The translations under genes and the position numbers were made by a program. Of a stretch of DNA of 64,000 nucleotides, positions 14,579-23,665 are shown one piece after another (within the stretch, counting starts at the first letter, position 1; each line of letters starts with the position of its first letter). The notes under the pieces are model-generated. The model was not told the origin of the DNA. It was given only the letters and a program-made list of their open reading frames with translations, and did no database searches. Source of the stretch: Tissierella sp. P1. Its GTDB lineage: Bacteria; Bacillota; Clostridia; Tissierellales; Tissierellaceae. The stretch covers positions 62,001 through 126,000 of the forward strand of contig NZ_NPMN01000011.1 of NCBI RefSeq assembly GCF_002266425.1, given 5' to 3'.

Positions 14579-15307
14579 ATGATGGTATTAAAGAAAATAT
14601 CAGATAGAATTTACTATTTACCTTCTGAACAGGAAACTGACAGGCCCGTACTTGGATATGTAAAAGGAGATAAATATTCCTTAGTAGTAGATGCAGGCAA
14701 TTCAGAGAAGCATGTTAAGAAATTTTATTGTGCAATTGAAGAAGCAGGATTAAAGCTACCAGATTACACTGCAATTACACATTGGCACTGGGATCATACT
14801 TTTGGAATGCATGTAGTAGCAGGAAAAACGATAGCTGGTTCTTTGACAAACTTAAAACTGGGCGAAGTAGAAAAATGGAAATGGGCAGATGAAGATATGG
14901 CAAGGCGTCTGCAAAGTGGTGATGATATTGAAACGTGTGATCGCTGCATTAGATTGGAATATTATGATAGAAATGAAATAAAAGTAGTTAAGGCAGATAT
15001 AGAATTCCATGGTCAGATTATTCTGGATTTAGGTGGTGTCCATTGTGAATTGAGGGAAATTGAAGCAACCCATTCCAGTGATTCTGTTTTAGCATATGTA
15101 CCTGAGGAAAAAACAGTTTTTATTGGAGATGCTGATTGTGCGGATTACTACAATAATAATGGAAAATATGATAAGAAAAAACTTGTTAAATTGATTGCTT
15201 TATTAGAAGAAATTGATTTTGATACCTATGTTTTAGGACATGATGAACCACAGAATAAAGACGAGGTAATTGCATATTTAAGAGAAGAATTATCTAAATT
15301 GGGATAG
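14579..15307 (+). CDS. MBL-fold metallo-hydrolase
   Basis: 242 aa. Metallo-beta-lactamase fold with the metal-binding motif THWHWDH, a further EATHSSDS histidine, FIGDADCADY and a final LGHDEP, so a full binuclear metal site. No signal peptide. Substrate unknown; family members act on thioesters, lactones and similar esters. ATG at 14579 has AAGGTGG five bases upstream; the GTG three codons earlier overlaps that site. First chromosomal gene after the mobile region. Confidence 0.85.
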   Translation: MMVLKKISDRIYYLPSEQETDRPVLGYVKGDKYSLVVDAGNSEKHVKKFYCAIEEAGLKLPDYTAITHWHWDHTFGMHVVAGKTIAGSLTNLKLGEVEKWKWADEDMARRLQSGDDIETCDRCIRLEYYDRNEIKVVKADIEFHGQIILDLGGVHCELREIEATHSSDSVLAYVPEEKTVFIGDADCADYYNNNGKYDKKKLVKLIALLEEIDFDTYVLGHDEPQNKDEVIAYLREELSKLG

Positions 15308-15751
15308 CTTTATATTATAAGCATTTTATCTAATAATGGCATATATTTTATTCTCTGAAGCTATGTGAAGTGTAAGGATATGATAAATAAGAAATAGATA
15401 TTGATTGAGTTTTAATTTCCCTCAGATTTAAATTTGAGGGATCTTTTATGCAATTTAACCTATTCATAATTGTTTTAAATATTCGATAATATTAGTTAAC
15501 ATCTACGAGCAGACCTAATATAACAGAGTTAATAATGAATAAAAATAAAAGCAGAGTATAAATTTTATTTAATGATAAAATCTGTTATAATCTCTATTAA
15601 CAATATTACATAAGGAATATTATACATGGAAAATACTAGAGGAAAATAAATGCAATGAAGAGAATTTCTTTGAATTTTCTGTAAAATAGAAGGGGTCTTT
15701 AATGAAACACAGAATATAATTTAGAGAGGGATAATAAAGAGAGGTGGAATC
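15308..15751. other. Intergenic region before small membrane gene
   Basis: About 440 bases without a gene: the terminator at 15418, AT-rich sequence, and a likely -10 (TTATAATC near 15586-15593) for the gene at 15752. No RNA family recognised. Confidence 0.5.
15418..15447 (+). terminator. Terminator downstream of the MBL gene
   Basis: TCCCTCA / TGAGGGA stem with AT-rich loop followed by TCTTTT, about 110 bases after the MBL stop. Confidence 0.6.
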
Positions 15752-16024
15752 ATGGAAATTATCATAGTTGCCTTAATATTAATTAATATTTTTACTGTAT
15801 ATAAATTTATATTTAAGTTTATTTTTACTGATCTTGATGATTTTAATGAATCTTTAAGATATTCATTTACGCCAGATATTATATCATTATTTAGGAGAGA
15901 ATATTGGAAAGATCAATTTGGAGAATTTAAATTAGGCTTTTTTATTGCTATTTGTATTATAGTAACAATAGTAGAATATGGGATAGTTAATGTTATTATA
16001 CAACAGATACTAAGATTAATATAA
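15752..16024 (+). CDS. Small membrane protein, 90 aa
   Basis: 90 aa with an N-terminal hydrophobic helix (residues 1-26), a soluble middle with TDLDDFNESLRYSFTPDI and FRREYWKDQFGEF, and a second helix (about 63-88). AGAGGTGG ribosome site. The stop codon lies inside the following terminator stem. No family recognised. Confidence 0.6.
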   Translation: MEIIIVALILINIFTVYKFIFKFIFTDLDDFNESLRYSFTPDIISLFRREYWKDQFGEFKLGFFIAICIIVTIVEYGIVNVIIQQILRLI

Positions 16025-16062
16025 GATGCAAAATGGCTAGCATTTTGCATCTTATATTTTTA
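16021..16062 (+). terminator. Strong bidirectional terminator
   Basis: ATAAGATGCAAAATG pairs perfectly with CATTTTGCATCTTAT (15 bp, 5-base loop) followed by ATTTTT. It separates the rightward 90-aa gene from the leftward phospholipase-like gene and may serve both. Confidence 0.85.
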
Positions 16063-16147
16063 CCTTAATAAATATTTTGAAGTTTTAAAACATTTCTTAT
16101 CTCCATGTGAACGAGATAGTAAATTAAACTTCTTTTATTTCTACTTT

Positions 16148-16873
16148 TTAATTTTTAAATTTTTCATTTGAGAAAATATCGTTATAAAATATAATCATCG
16201 CTCCAGCAGTAGTTCTTTCTGCTAATGGAAGACCACATCTACTAATTCGATAGAAGCGACTTTCATCATCGGGAATTTTTTTAAATCTTCTATAGATTTT
16301 AAGAGCTACTCTTGAATTAAATCTTATGTAATCTTCAATAGAATCTAGAAGATATGTTCCCTTATCAACTTGAAATTCTTTAATATATTCATAGGTATGT
16401 TTAACATATGATTCATACTGATGGTGATCATCTAATAAACGAATATTAGCGTGCTGAGGGATGGTCATATCTTGAATAATATGCAAAGTAGCCCCTAGAT
16501 AAAATAATGATTTATTAAATTCTCCCTTAGCCCATAAAGATAGGGCTTCTTGATAATAGTCTATACCTAAGTCCATGGCAGACCTTCTTCCATATAATCC
16601 TCTTTTTTTATAAGGATTGTAGAAATGGTTAGAGCTTTTGAAATCTTGATCTGCCCATACAGCACCTTGATTCATGTCCAGAATAAAGCTGCTAAAGAAG
16701 TTATACTCTGCTAAGTATTTGTCATTTTTGAGAATATTTAAAGCATGGATATTAATAAACTTATGAACTTTACAATGAGTTTTCATAATTGATTTTTTTA
16801 TGGGATTCGCAATACCAAAAACTGTTTTCAAAATATAATCATATGTTGTTTCTATGAAATCTATTTTAATCAC
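16148..16873 (-). CDS. Zinc-dependent phospholipase C-like protein
   Basis: 241 aa of the Zn_dep_PLPC (alpha-toxin N-domain) family. Candidate zinc ligands: His43 in NIHAL, Asp76 in WADQD, His83 in NHFYNP, His131 and Asp135 in ATLHIIQD, His141 in PQHA, and HQYE near 151-154. No signal peptide and no C2-like C-terminal domain, so probably intracellular and not a secreted toxin. It starts 8 bases inside the end of the MobA-like gene and ends the molybdenum-enzyme operon. Its role there is not known. Confidence 0.8.
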   Translation of the reverse strand: MIKIDFIETTYDYILKTVFGIANPIKKSIMKTHCKVHKFINIHALNILKNDKYLAEYNFFSSFILDMNQGAVWADQDFKSSNHFYNPYKKRGLYGRRSAMDLGIDYYQEALSLWAKGEFNKSLFYLGATLHIIQDMTIPQHANIRLLDDHHQYESYVKHTYEYIKEFQVDKGTYLLDSIEDYIRFNSRVALKIYRRFKKIPDDESRFYRISRCGLPLAERTTAGAMIIFYNDIFSNEKFKN

Positions 16874-17440
16874 CTACCATGTATAATTTACTAATTTCAT
16901 TATAATCTTCAATGGTATCGATATCCATTAATATTCCAAGATCATTAACATTAAGAAAAGCGGTTTTATTAATAGAAATGAAGTCTCGTAAAGTCTTATA
17001 GGAATTATTACTAAGCAGTTTATTGACTAAATAAGATTTCATTAGTAATGGATGACCTCTTTTTCCATTATAGACTGGAATGACTATATCCTCATCTATA
17101 TTTAGCATATCCTTATATGTTTTTTTATTAATAATAGGATAATCACCAGGAGTTAGAAAAAACTTTTCTCCTTTGATATTATATATTCCTTTTTTTACTG
17201 AACTAAACATTCCATCTAGATAATCTAGATTATATATTAGCTCAACCTTGGGATATTTGGATAATATTTTTTTTATATCTTCTACTTTATGGCCACCTAT
17301 AACTATGATCCTTGAACATACATCATACATTCCAAGAATGCATTGTTCTATTACAGTTTTCCCATCAATATCCAATAGTAATTTATTTATACCAACCTTG
17401 ATGATAATCCAGCTGCTAGTACTATTCCTTCAACATTCAT
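16866..17440 (-). pseudogene. MobA-like nucleotidyltransferase, frameshifted
   Basis: Family members transfer CMP or GMP to molybdopterin for Mo-hydroxylase cofactor assembly. The true start is ATG at 17440 with GGAG upstream, giving MNVEGIVLAAGLSSR; the frame then stops. The continuation VGINKLLLDIDGKTVIEQ lies in another frame, so one base is missing near 17390-17400 (a CC run), exactly in the LAAGxSxRxGxxK nucleotide-binding motif. Later residues (GDYPII, RGHPLL, DIDT) are intact. Could be an assembly error or a real mutation. Confidence 0.75.
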
Positions 17441-17457
17441 ATTTATCTCCTTTATTA

Positions 17458-17928
17458 CTAAACTCTACCAGTTAGTATAGATTTTATAGCATCTTCAATT
17501 TCTGCATATCCTGTACATCTACATAAGTTTGATTGAAGCCATTCTTGTATTACTGTATCATTAGCATCAGGGTGGATTTTAGATAGTGAATGACAAACCA
17601 TTAAAAATCCAGAAGTGCAATAGCCACACTGAAAAGCAAAGTTTTCGACGAAAGCTTTTTGGATTGGCGCATCCTTTAATCCCTCTATAGTTAGGACTCT
17701 TTTTCCTATAGCCTCTACTGTGAGCATTAGACAGGACTTTATAGGCCAATCATCTACTAGAACTGTACATGCTCCACAATCTCCATTTTCACATCCAGGC
17801 TTTGTTCCTGTAAGACCTAGTTTAGCTCTAAGAGTATACAGTAAGGTATCAGAAGGCTTCGTAAGCACCTCTCTATCCTCTCCATTTATATTTAAAGTTA
17901 AAACAGTAGGATTCAGTATCTCTAGCAT
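17458..17928 (-). CDS. Mo-hydroxylase 2Fe-2S subunit (XdhC/CoxS-like)
   Basis: 156 aa. Plant-type ferredoxin domain with CENGDCGAC (Cys46, 51, 54) and Cys66, then an all-helical second cluster domain with CGYC (101, 104) and CRC (136, 138). This small subunit passes electrons from the molybdenum site to the FAD subunit in xanthine-dehydrogenase-type enzymes. Its start codon is one base from the stop of the FAD-subunit gene. Complete and of family length. Confidence 0.93.
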   Translation of the reverse strand: MLEILNPTVLTLNINGEDREVLTKPSDTLLYTLRAKLGLTGTKPGCENGDCGACTVLVDDWPIKSCLMLTVEAIGKRVLTIEGLKDAPIQKAFVENFAFQCGYCTSGFLMVCHSLSKIHPDANDTVIQEWLQSNLCRCTGYAEIEDAIKSILTGRV

Positions 17929-18764
17929 TTAGCCTACCTCCTTAAATTTATCAAATAACTCAGATAGCATGTCATGCAGTATGAATTTTCCATATTCTGA
18001 AGAACCACTAATATCATTCAGTATCTTACCAGGTATATTTTCAATTGACTTTTTAATTTTTTCATCCCTAGATATTGAAGTATCATTTAGGATTCGTTCA
18101 ATTTCCAATGATCTAACAGGGTATTCGCATAAGCCACTAAAGGCAACGAGAACCTTACCATTATCATTTAATGCGGACATTGTGATTAATGGATAATCTA
18201 TTTTTTCGTTTTTAGTTCTTTTCACATGACTATAAGGCAGAGAAAGGAATCTTGCATCTATTATTACTTCAACTAGAATTTCATCTTCTGAAAGCTGAAG
18301 TTTTTTATCGAACAAATCCATTATTTGAACAGTCTTTTTACATACATTTCCTTGAATGACTACTCTACTATTAGATAGTAAGAGAGGTAAAATAGCCTCC
18401 TTGTATATAATGGTGCCCAGTAAATTTCCACCTAATGTAATTTTGTCCTGTATTGTATGGTCTGCTATTCTTTTAACTGCTAAGCTAAGAAGCGGAAAAT
18501 AATTCTTTTCTGCAATATTGGTCAAGGTTACAGCAGAGCCAATTATTAAATTACCGTTTTTGAATTCAAATGTATTACATTCTGGAATACCTTTAATATC
18601 TATCACTGCATCAGCATATCTATTAAACATCCTCGCCATAGATATAAATTCTGTTCCGCCTCCATAATATATGGCTTTTTGCCAAGGGATATAAGATTAT
18701 TAAATAGTTCTATGGCCTCTTCAACTGTAGTTGGCTTATAATATTCAAAATCAAATGGTATCAT
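17929..18764 (-). pseudogene. Mo-hydroxylase FAD subunit, frameshifted
   Basis: Starts MIPFDFEYYKPTTVEEAIEL (GGAGGT ribosome site, ATG at 18764). After GKK the frame is lost; AIYYGGGTEFIS and MARMFNRYADAV continue in another frame to 17929. Adding one A to the five-A run at 18676-18680 restores the FAD-binding GGGTE motif, so a one-base homopolymer deletion is the break. The rest (IGSAVTLTNI, GGNLLGTI) is typical of the CoxM/XdhB FAD domain and its C-terminal CODH flavoprotein domain. Probably a sequencing slip. Confidence 0.8.
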
Positions 18765-21096
18765 ATTTACCTCCAGTCTTAGTCTTCCATATGGATTCTG
18801 GTGAGATAGGTAAAGTATCAAATTCAGCTTCTGCTGCTAAGGATAGTGCATTGGCAAAAGCAGAAGGCATTCCAAGTATGCCATGTTCTGCTATGCCTCT
18901 TATACCGAAAGGAGCATTTGTATCGGGTGTCTCCACGAAATCAACTATATATTCTGGATTTTCTCCAAATCTTAATAGTTTATAAGTTCTTAAGGAAGTA
19001 TTTTCTAATATGCCCATAGAATTGTAGACAAACTCCTCTCTAGTTGCTAAACCTAATCCCATACTCATGCCACCCATGATTACTCCCTTTGCAGCCTTAG
19101 GATTGATTGCCTTACCTATATCTATGACTGTAGCAGCCTTTCGCAATCTATAGGAATAATTTTTAGGATTGTATTCTATTTCCACTGCTTGAGCACCTAC
19201 AGACCAAGAGACAGCTGGTTTACCTATGCCAGTTTCTTTATCTAATTTGGTTAACTGTTTCATAATATAATTGCCTTTTCCAATCATCTGACCATATATG
19301 GATTCACCATTAGGATATTTGTAGCCATGTACTAAATTCTTAAATCCAATGAATTTAGTAGGATCATCTTTTGAATATACTTTTTGTTCCTCTATGTCTA
19401 AATCATCAGGAGAGCATTTTAAAGCCGCAGCACCTACTTCCTTCAATTGTCTTATCAAATCATCTGCGGCATTTATAACAGCATTTCCAACCATAAATGT
19501 TGTCATGCTTGCAACAGTTTTCCAATGCTTAGGGCTTATCTGAGTATCTACATCCATATAGACGTGAATATCATTTATGTCCATTTTCATTTTCTCTGCA
19601 AGTATTTGAGCTAAAGTCGTCTTCATACCAGGTCCAATTTCGGTAGCCCCAAAGTTTAGATTAATACTACCGTCGGCATTCAATGTAATCACGGCACCAG
19701 AAGTAGCATTAGTAGGAGAATTAGGAGATTTCCAGAAGCATGAAATACCTTTAGCTATAATGGTATTTTTTTTAGTTTTTATCAATTGACCTTCTTCCCA
19801 ATTAATACTCTCTTTTAATTTGTTAAGGCAAGCTTTGAGATTTCCCACATTGCTAAGTGTTATCTTGGCTTGTGTAGGTGAGGTATCTCCTTCTGTTATT
19901 GCATTTTTCATTCTGATATCAAAGGGATCCATGTTCAATGCTAATGCTAGTTTATCAATGATTCTTTCAATGGGAAAAGTAAGCTGTACATGGCCGAAGC
20001 CACGATATGATGTAACATAACAGTGGTTAGTATAGATACTATAAGAATCACAATGAATATTTTCAATATTGTATGGACCAGAACAGTTAGTGGCCATTGA
20101 TTTTGCCATACGAGGACCAGTCCCAGTATATGCCCCACAATCAACATAGTATAGACATTCTAATGCCTTAATTTTACCATCATTTGTTGCCCCTAATTTA
20201 AGCTTAGCTTTAGTTCCGATATTAGATGGCCAAGTGGATATATCTTCTTCCCTAGGGCTTGCCATTCTAACCATTCTACCGCCAACTGCGGAAGAGGCAA
20301 GATATGCAAGAAATTCCATTTGTACACTAGCCTTCCCGCCAAATCCACCTCCTACTAATGGAACACGAACTATAACATTGCCCTCAGAGCTTTGATATTG
20401 AGTACTTATTTCTTCTTTAACTGCAAAGGGACCTTGTGTTGATGTGTGTATAATTGTATTTCCATTTGGTAATATCTGAGCATTAGAATTTCTAGTTTCC
20501 ATAGCTAAGTGGTCTGACTGTGGAAGGAAAAATTCAGATTCAATAACAATATCAGACTCTCCCCAAGCAACCTCCATATTGCCTTTTCTTATCTTCACAT
20601 GATCTGCTATATTTGTATGAGATACAGGATATACTCGAGTATCAGGACAATAATAATATCCTAGATTTTCATGTACAAGAGGAGCATTTGGCTTTAAGGC
20701 ATCAGATATGGAATTAACTATAGGTAGTGGTTCATATTCTATTTTAATAAGTTTTAGAGCTTTCGCAGCTTCTTGTTCGCTATTTGCTACAACTATTGCC
20801 ACAGGCTCACCAAAATATCTAACTTTATCCTTTGCAATAGGTGGTCTATCATTGATAATAGATCCAACCAATACAGGTGTATAATCACCAGTAATTATGG
20901 CTTGAACACCTTTTAACTTTAAAGCTTCTTCAATATCGATGGATTTTATAATGGCATGGACATGAGTGCTCGTTAATATTCTTCCATGTAAAGTTTCAGG
21001 AGTTAAGGTGTCGCCATTGTACTTTCCAGTACCTGTAACTTTATCCCAAGCTTCTTTTCGTATGGTGCTGACGCCAATCCTTTTCATATTGGGCAT
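18751..21096 (-). CDS. Xanthine dehydrogenase-family molybdenum-binding subunit
   Basis: 781 aa, the large catalytic subunit of a molybdenum hydroxylase. Seen: N-terminal hammerhead domain (TGKYNGD), GGGFGGK near residue 250, SYRGFG, GATEIGPGM and a late GIRGIAEHG carrying the active-site glutamate. It oxidises a purine or related N-heterocycle with water as oxygen donor; the exact substrate cannot be read. AGGAGGA ribosome site. Its stop overlaps the start of the FAD subunit, and the order large-FAD-FeS-MobA marks one operon. Confidence 0.93.
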   Translation of the reverse strand: MPNMKRIGVSTIRKEAWDKVTGTGKYNGDTLTPETLHGRILTSTHVHAIIKSIDIEEALKLKGVQAIITGDYTPVLVGSIINDRPPIAKDKVRYFGEPVAIVVANSEQEAAKALKLIKIEYEPLPIVNSISDALKPNAPLVHENLGYYYCPDTRVYPVSHTNIADHVKIRKGNMEVAWGESDIVIESEFFLPQSDHLAMETRNSNAQILPNGNTIIHTSTQGPFAVKEEISTQYQSSEGNVIVRVPLVGGGFGGKASVQMEFLAYLASSAVGGRMVRMASPREEDISTWPSNIGTKAKLKLGATNDGKIKALECLYYVDCGAYTGTGPRMAKSMATNCSGPYNIENIHCDSYSIYTNHCYVTSYRGFGHVQLTFPIERIIDKLALALNMDPFDIRMKNAITEGDTSPTQAKITLSNVGNLKACLNKLKESINWEEGQLIKTKKNTIIAKGISCFWKSPNSPTNATSGAVITLNADGSINLNFGATEIGPGMKTTLAQILAEKMKMDINDIHVYMDVDTQISPKHWKTVASMTTFMVGNAVINAADDLIRQLKEVGAAALKCSPDDLDIEEQKVYSKDDPTKFIGFKNLVHGYKYPNGESIYGQMIGKGNYIMKQLTKLDKETGIGKPAVSWSVGAQAVEIEYNPKNYSYRLRKAATVIDIGKAINPKAAKGVIMGGMSMGLGLATREEFVYNSMGILENTSLRTYKLLRFGENPEYIVDFVETPDTNAPFGIRGIAEHGILGMPSAFANALSLAAEAEFDTLPISPESIWKTKTGGKYDTI

Positions 21097-21408
21097 AGAA
21101 CTTTCCTCCTACTTATGTAAAATTATTATTACTAAAATATTATTGCCATGTAAAGTTAAAGTATTCAAAAGTCTATGATTTCAACTACCCTTGAAAATAA
21201 AAAGTTTTTATTAAAACATTAATTTAGTAACTTCTTTTAAATTTATTGAGGTTAAGCTCTTTTCAAAGAATCAGAGACAAGTTGAAGCTTTCCTAATGGG
21301 TTATAAAAAATGCAATTGAATAACTAGATATTCGTATAAAAGAATAAGTATTAAACATAATAAGTATAGAACTATATAAGCATAGAATTATGAAAAGGAG
21401 GTAAATGT
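21097..21408. other. Spacer upstream of the Mo-hydroxylase operon
   Basis: About 310 bases between divergent genes; should hold the leftward operon promoter and the rightward promoter of the 57-aa gene, but I see no clear consensus site, riboswitch or repeat. Confidence 0.4.
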
Positions 21409-21582
21409 ATGGAAACAAATGAAACTTTCCAAGAGATAAAAGAAAGGTTTATAGCTGCAGACTTGGATACAAAAATTGAAATATATACAACTGTTCAAGG
21501 CTTATCAGTGGAACAATATAAAGAGCTACTCAGGGTTTTTCCAATAAAATATTTAGATAAATTGGAAAAGGCGATGTCATAA
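21409..21582 (+). CDS. Conserved-looking small protein, 57 aa
   Basis: 57 aa: METNETFQEIKERFI then AADLDTKIEIYTTVQGLS and FPIKYLDKLEKAM. Amphipathic, helical, no cysteines. The AGGAGGT ribosome site is near-perfect and a terminator follows, so it is a self-contained unit. Its position divergent to the Mo-hydroxylase operon is the only functional clue. Unrecognised. Confidence 0.6.
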   Translation: METNETFQEIKERFIAADLDTKIEIYTTVQGLSVEQYKELLRVFPIKYLDKLEKAMS

Positions 21583-21589
21583 TTTTAGG

Positions 21590-21627
21590 AGGATTGAGGG
21601 ATTATATTTTCTTCAATCCTTTTTATT
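21590..21627 (+). terminator. Terminator after the 57-aa gene
   Basis: AGGATTGA / TCAATCCT stem followed by TTTTTATTT. Confidence 0.75.
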
Positions 21628-21680
21628 TGTAATAAAAATATGATATTATATATAAAACATATTATGCAGGAGGAATGGAA

Positions 21681-22361
21681 TTGAAAAAGATACTACTGAT
21701 TTTATTAGTTATTTCTCTATCTTTATCATGTCTTTTAATAGCAGCAGAGCAGCATATATTTGATATAAAACATTATAGGAGGGCTTATTTTGCACATGAT
21801 ATTCTACAAGTTACCGGAAAAGAATATTTTGAACTTGAAAGTATAACTAATGATATATTCATTTATTTAAGGGGAAAGGCTGGAGATGAAATCCTAGAGC
21901 CTAATTTTAATCAACGAGAAATACTACATATGAGAGATGTGCAAGCCTTATTTAAATATGGATTTATATTAAAATATATAGCTATTATATTATCCATTGG
22001 ACTAATAATTTATTTTGTATTGATAGGAGAGACAAAATTAGTAGGAAAGTGGATTTATAAAGGTCTTTTTGTTAATCTGATTTTTATTGGTATTCTCGGG
22101 ATCATGATATACTTTGATTTCACTAAGTACTTTACTTATTTTCATTATATATTTTTTACGAATGATCTTTGGTTATTAGATCCTCAAACTGATTTGCTAA
22201 TACAAATGTTACCTGAAGAATTTTTTAGTTCTATAGCAACTAGTATAGGGTTATCTTTTTTAGGTTTTGTGGCAACAATACAAGGTATAGGATATGCTGC
22301 AACTAAGAAAGGGAGAGAGAAAAATGAAAAAGGATTTAAGTTATTTAAAAGAGAATCGTAA
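21681..22361 (+). CDS. TIGR01906-family integral membrane protein
   Basis: 226 aa from TTG at 21681; AGGAGG lies 7 bases before it but only 2 before the ATG at 21675. One N-terminal and three later hydrophobic helices flank an extracytoplasmic loop with NQREILHMRDVQALF, the signature of the TIGR01906/DUF1461 family of clostridial membrane proteins. Function of the family is unknown. The next gene overlaps its end by 38 bases. Confidence 0.75.
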   Translation: MKKILLILLVISLSLSCLLIAAEQHIFDIKHYRRAYFAHDILQVTGKEYFELESITNDIFIYLRGKAGDEILEPNFNQREILHMRDVQALFKYGFILKYIAIILSIGLIIYFVLIGETKLVGKWIYKGLFVNLIFIGILGIMIYFDFTKYFTYFHYIFFTNDLWLLDPQTDLLIQMLPEEFFSSIATSIGLSFLGFVATIQGIGYAATKKGREKNEKGFKLFKRES

Positions 22362-22941
22362 AGATAAGGAAGAACAGAGAGTACTAAATAATTTTTATAC
22401 TAAGCAGATAAAAAAAGGTAAAACTACTCGGGCAGACATTATGGATAAAATATCTTTAGGAATAGGCATTTTAATCCTTTTAGTTTTAATACTAAATAGA
22501 TTAATAAATAATTTTATCATTTCTTTAATATTATCATTTGTTATTGCAATGTTTATGGGTATATATATAAAAAAAATAAGCCTAGAAATTAGGCGTAAAA
22601 AAATAGAAGAATTTAAAAATGAGTATAAAATAAAACTTGAAGAAGAAAAAGTATTGTCAGCTGACGAGGATATAGAGGACTATATTATAAATAGATATTA
22701 TGAAAAAAAATCAGAGTTAAAATCAAGCTTCAATTTTCTAAGTAAAGATAAAATATTTAAATTATATTTTTTATTTATTGTGTTTTATATCACTGCTTAT
22801 TTTTCTACTTACCCAACATATTATAAAATAATGGGTGTAATTTCTTTTCTTATGGCAAGTTTTATAGGATCTTATAATTTAACTGAGTATATTAGGAAGA
22901 AGGACAATAAAGATTTACTTAGCAGAGATAATGATGTATAA
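22324..22941 (+). CDS. Membrane protein of unknown function, 205 aa
   Basis: 205 aa from the ATG at 22324 (GGGAGAG upstream), inside the end of the preceding gene. A lysine-rich N terminus, a pair of membrane helices (about 48-90), a charged cytoplasmic helical stretch rich in E and K, and a second helix pair (about 150-190). No known motif. Translational coupling suggests a partnership with the TIGR01906 protein. Confidence 0.65.
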   Translation: MKKDLSYLKENRKDKEEQRVLNNFYTKQIKKGKTTRADIMDKISLGIGILILLVLILNRLINNFIISLILSFVIAMFMGIYIKKISLEIRRKKIEEFKNEYKIKLEEEKVLSADEDIEDYIINRYYEKKSELKSSFNFLSKDKIFKLYFLFIVFYITAYFSTYPTYYKIMGVISFLMASFIGSYNLTEYIRKKDNKDLLSRDNDV

Positions 22942-22960
22942 TAATGTGTAGTTAGTAAGA

Positions 22961-23052
22961 CAGAGTAGGTAAAGAGCGTTAAGTGTTAAGGGATGGGAAG
23001 TTGCCCTTAAACGAAGGATTAAATTCTGCGATTCTTTACCGCGTCCGCTGGA
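22961..23052 (+). promoter_or_regulatory. THF (tetrahydrofolate) riboswitch
   Basis: Matches the THF riboswitch pattern: GGTAAAGA paired with TCTTTACC, conserved GCGTTAAGTGTTAAGG, GGGATGGGA with a paired hairpin TTAAGG...CCTTAA, ACGAAGG, and CGCGTCCGCTGG at the 3' end. It lies 70 bases upstream of folT. In the expression platform a TCCTCTC segment (near 23061-23071) can pair with the GAGAAAGGAGG ribosome site region, suggesting translational control. Confidence 0.85.
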
Positions 23053-23119
23053 CCATTAAAGAATCCTCTCATCTTTAGTGTGACAGTTGCTGTCACTAAC
23101 AAGAGAAAGGAGGATACAA

Positions 23120-23656
23120 ATGAAAAATGGTAAAAGAATAGACACAAGGATACTAACACAATCAGCTTTTCTAGTGGCGTTGTCAATTGCATTGACAAGA
23201 TTTGCATCTATTATGGTGCTTCCGACTTTGAGAATAGGCTTTGGAGAGTTACCAATAATGTTGAGTGGAATGTTATTTGGACCAATAGTTGGAGGAATAT
23301 CTGGAGCAGCTGCAGATCTAATAGGTATTATGGTTAATCCTCAAGGACCACCTCATTTTGGATTCACTTTAAGTTCTATGTTATGGGGTATAATACCAGG
23401 GCTTTATGTTCTCTATTTCAGAAGAAAAGATACAAAGAGCAATCCATTCTCGATACTAAGGGTTTTTGCTATGGTTAGCACATGTTATATAATAATATCT
23501 TTGGGTTTAAATACTTACTGGCTATCTCAGTTATATAACAAAGGTATTATTGCAATACTACCAAGTAGAATTCTAACAGCTTTAGTTAATATACCAATTC
23601 AAAGTATGATTATCACTTACTTGATAAAATATCTTAAAAACATTGTAGCATTCTAG
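23120..23656 (+). CDS. folT: Folate ECF transporter S component FolT
   Basis: 178 aa, about six membrane helices: TRILTQSAFLVALSIALTRF at the N terminus, then LRIGFGELPIMLSG and GPIVGGISGAAADLIG, the pattern of ECF-transporter substrate-binding subunits. The THF riboswitch upstream identifies folate as the substrate. The energising EcfA/EcfT module is not in the window. ATG at 23120 has AAAGGAGG upstream; the longer frame would start within the leader. Confidence 0.9.
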   Translation: MKNGKRIDTRILTQSAFLVALSIALTRFASIMVLPTLRIGFGELPIMLSGMLFGPIVGGISGAAADLIGIMVNPQGPPHFGFTLSSMLWGIIPGLYVLYFRRKDTKSNPFSILRVFAMVSTCYIIISLGLNTYWLSQLYNKGIIAILPSRILTALVNIPIQSMIITYLIKYLKNIVAF

Positions 23657-23665
23657 GAGGTTTAA

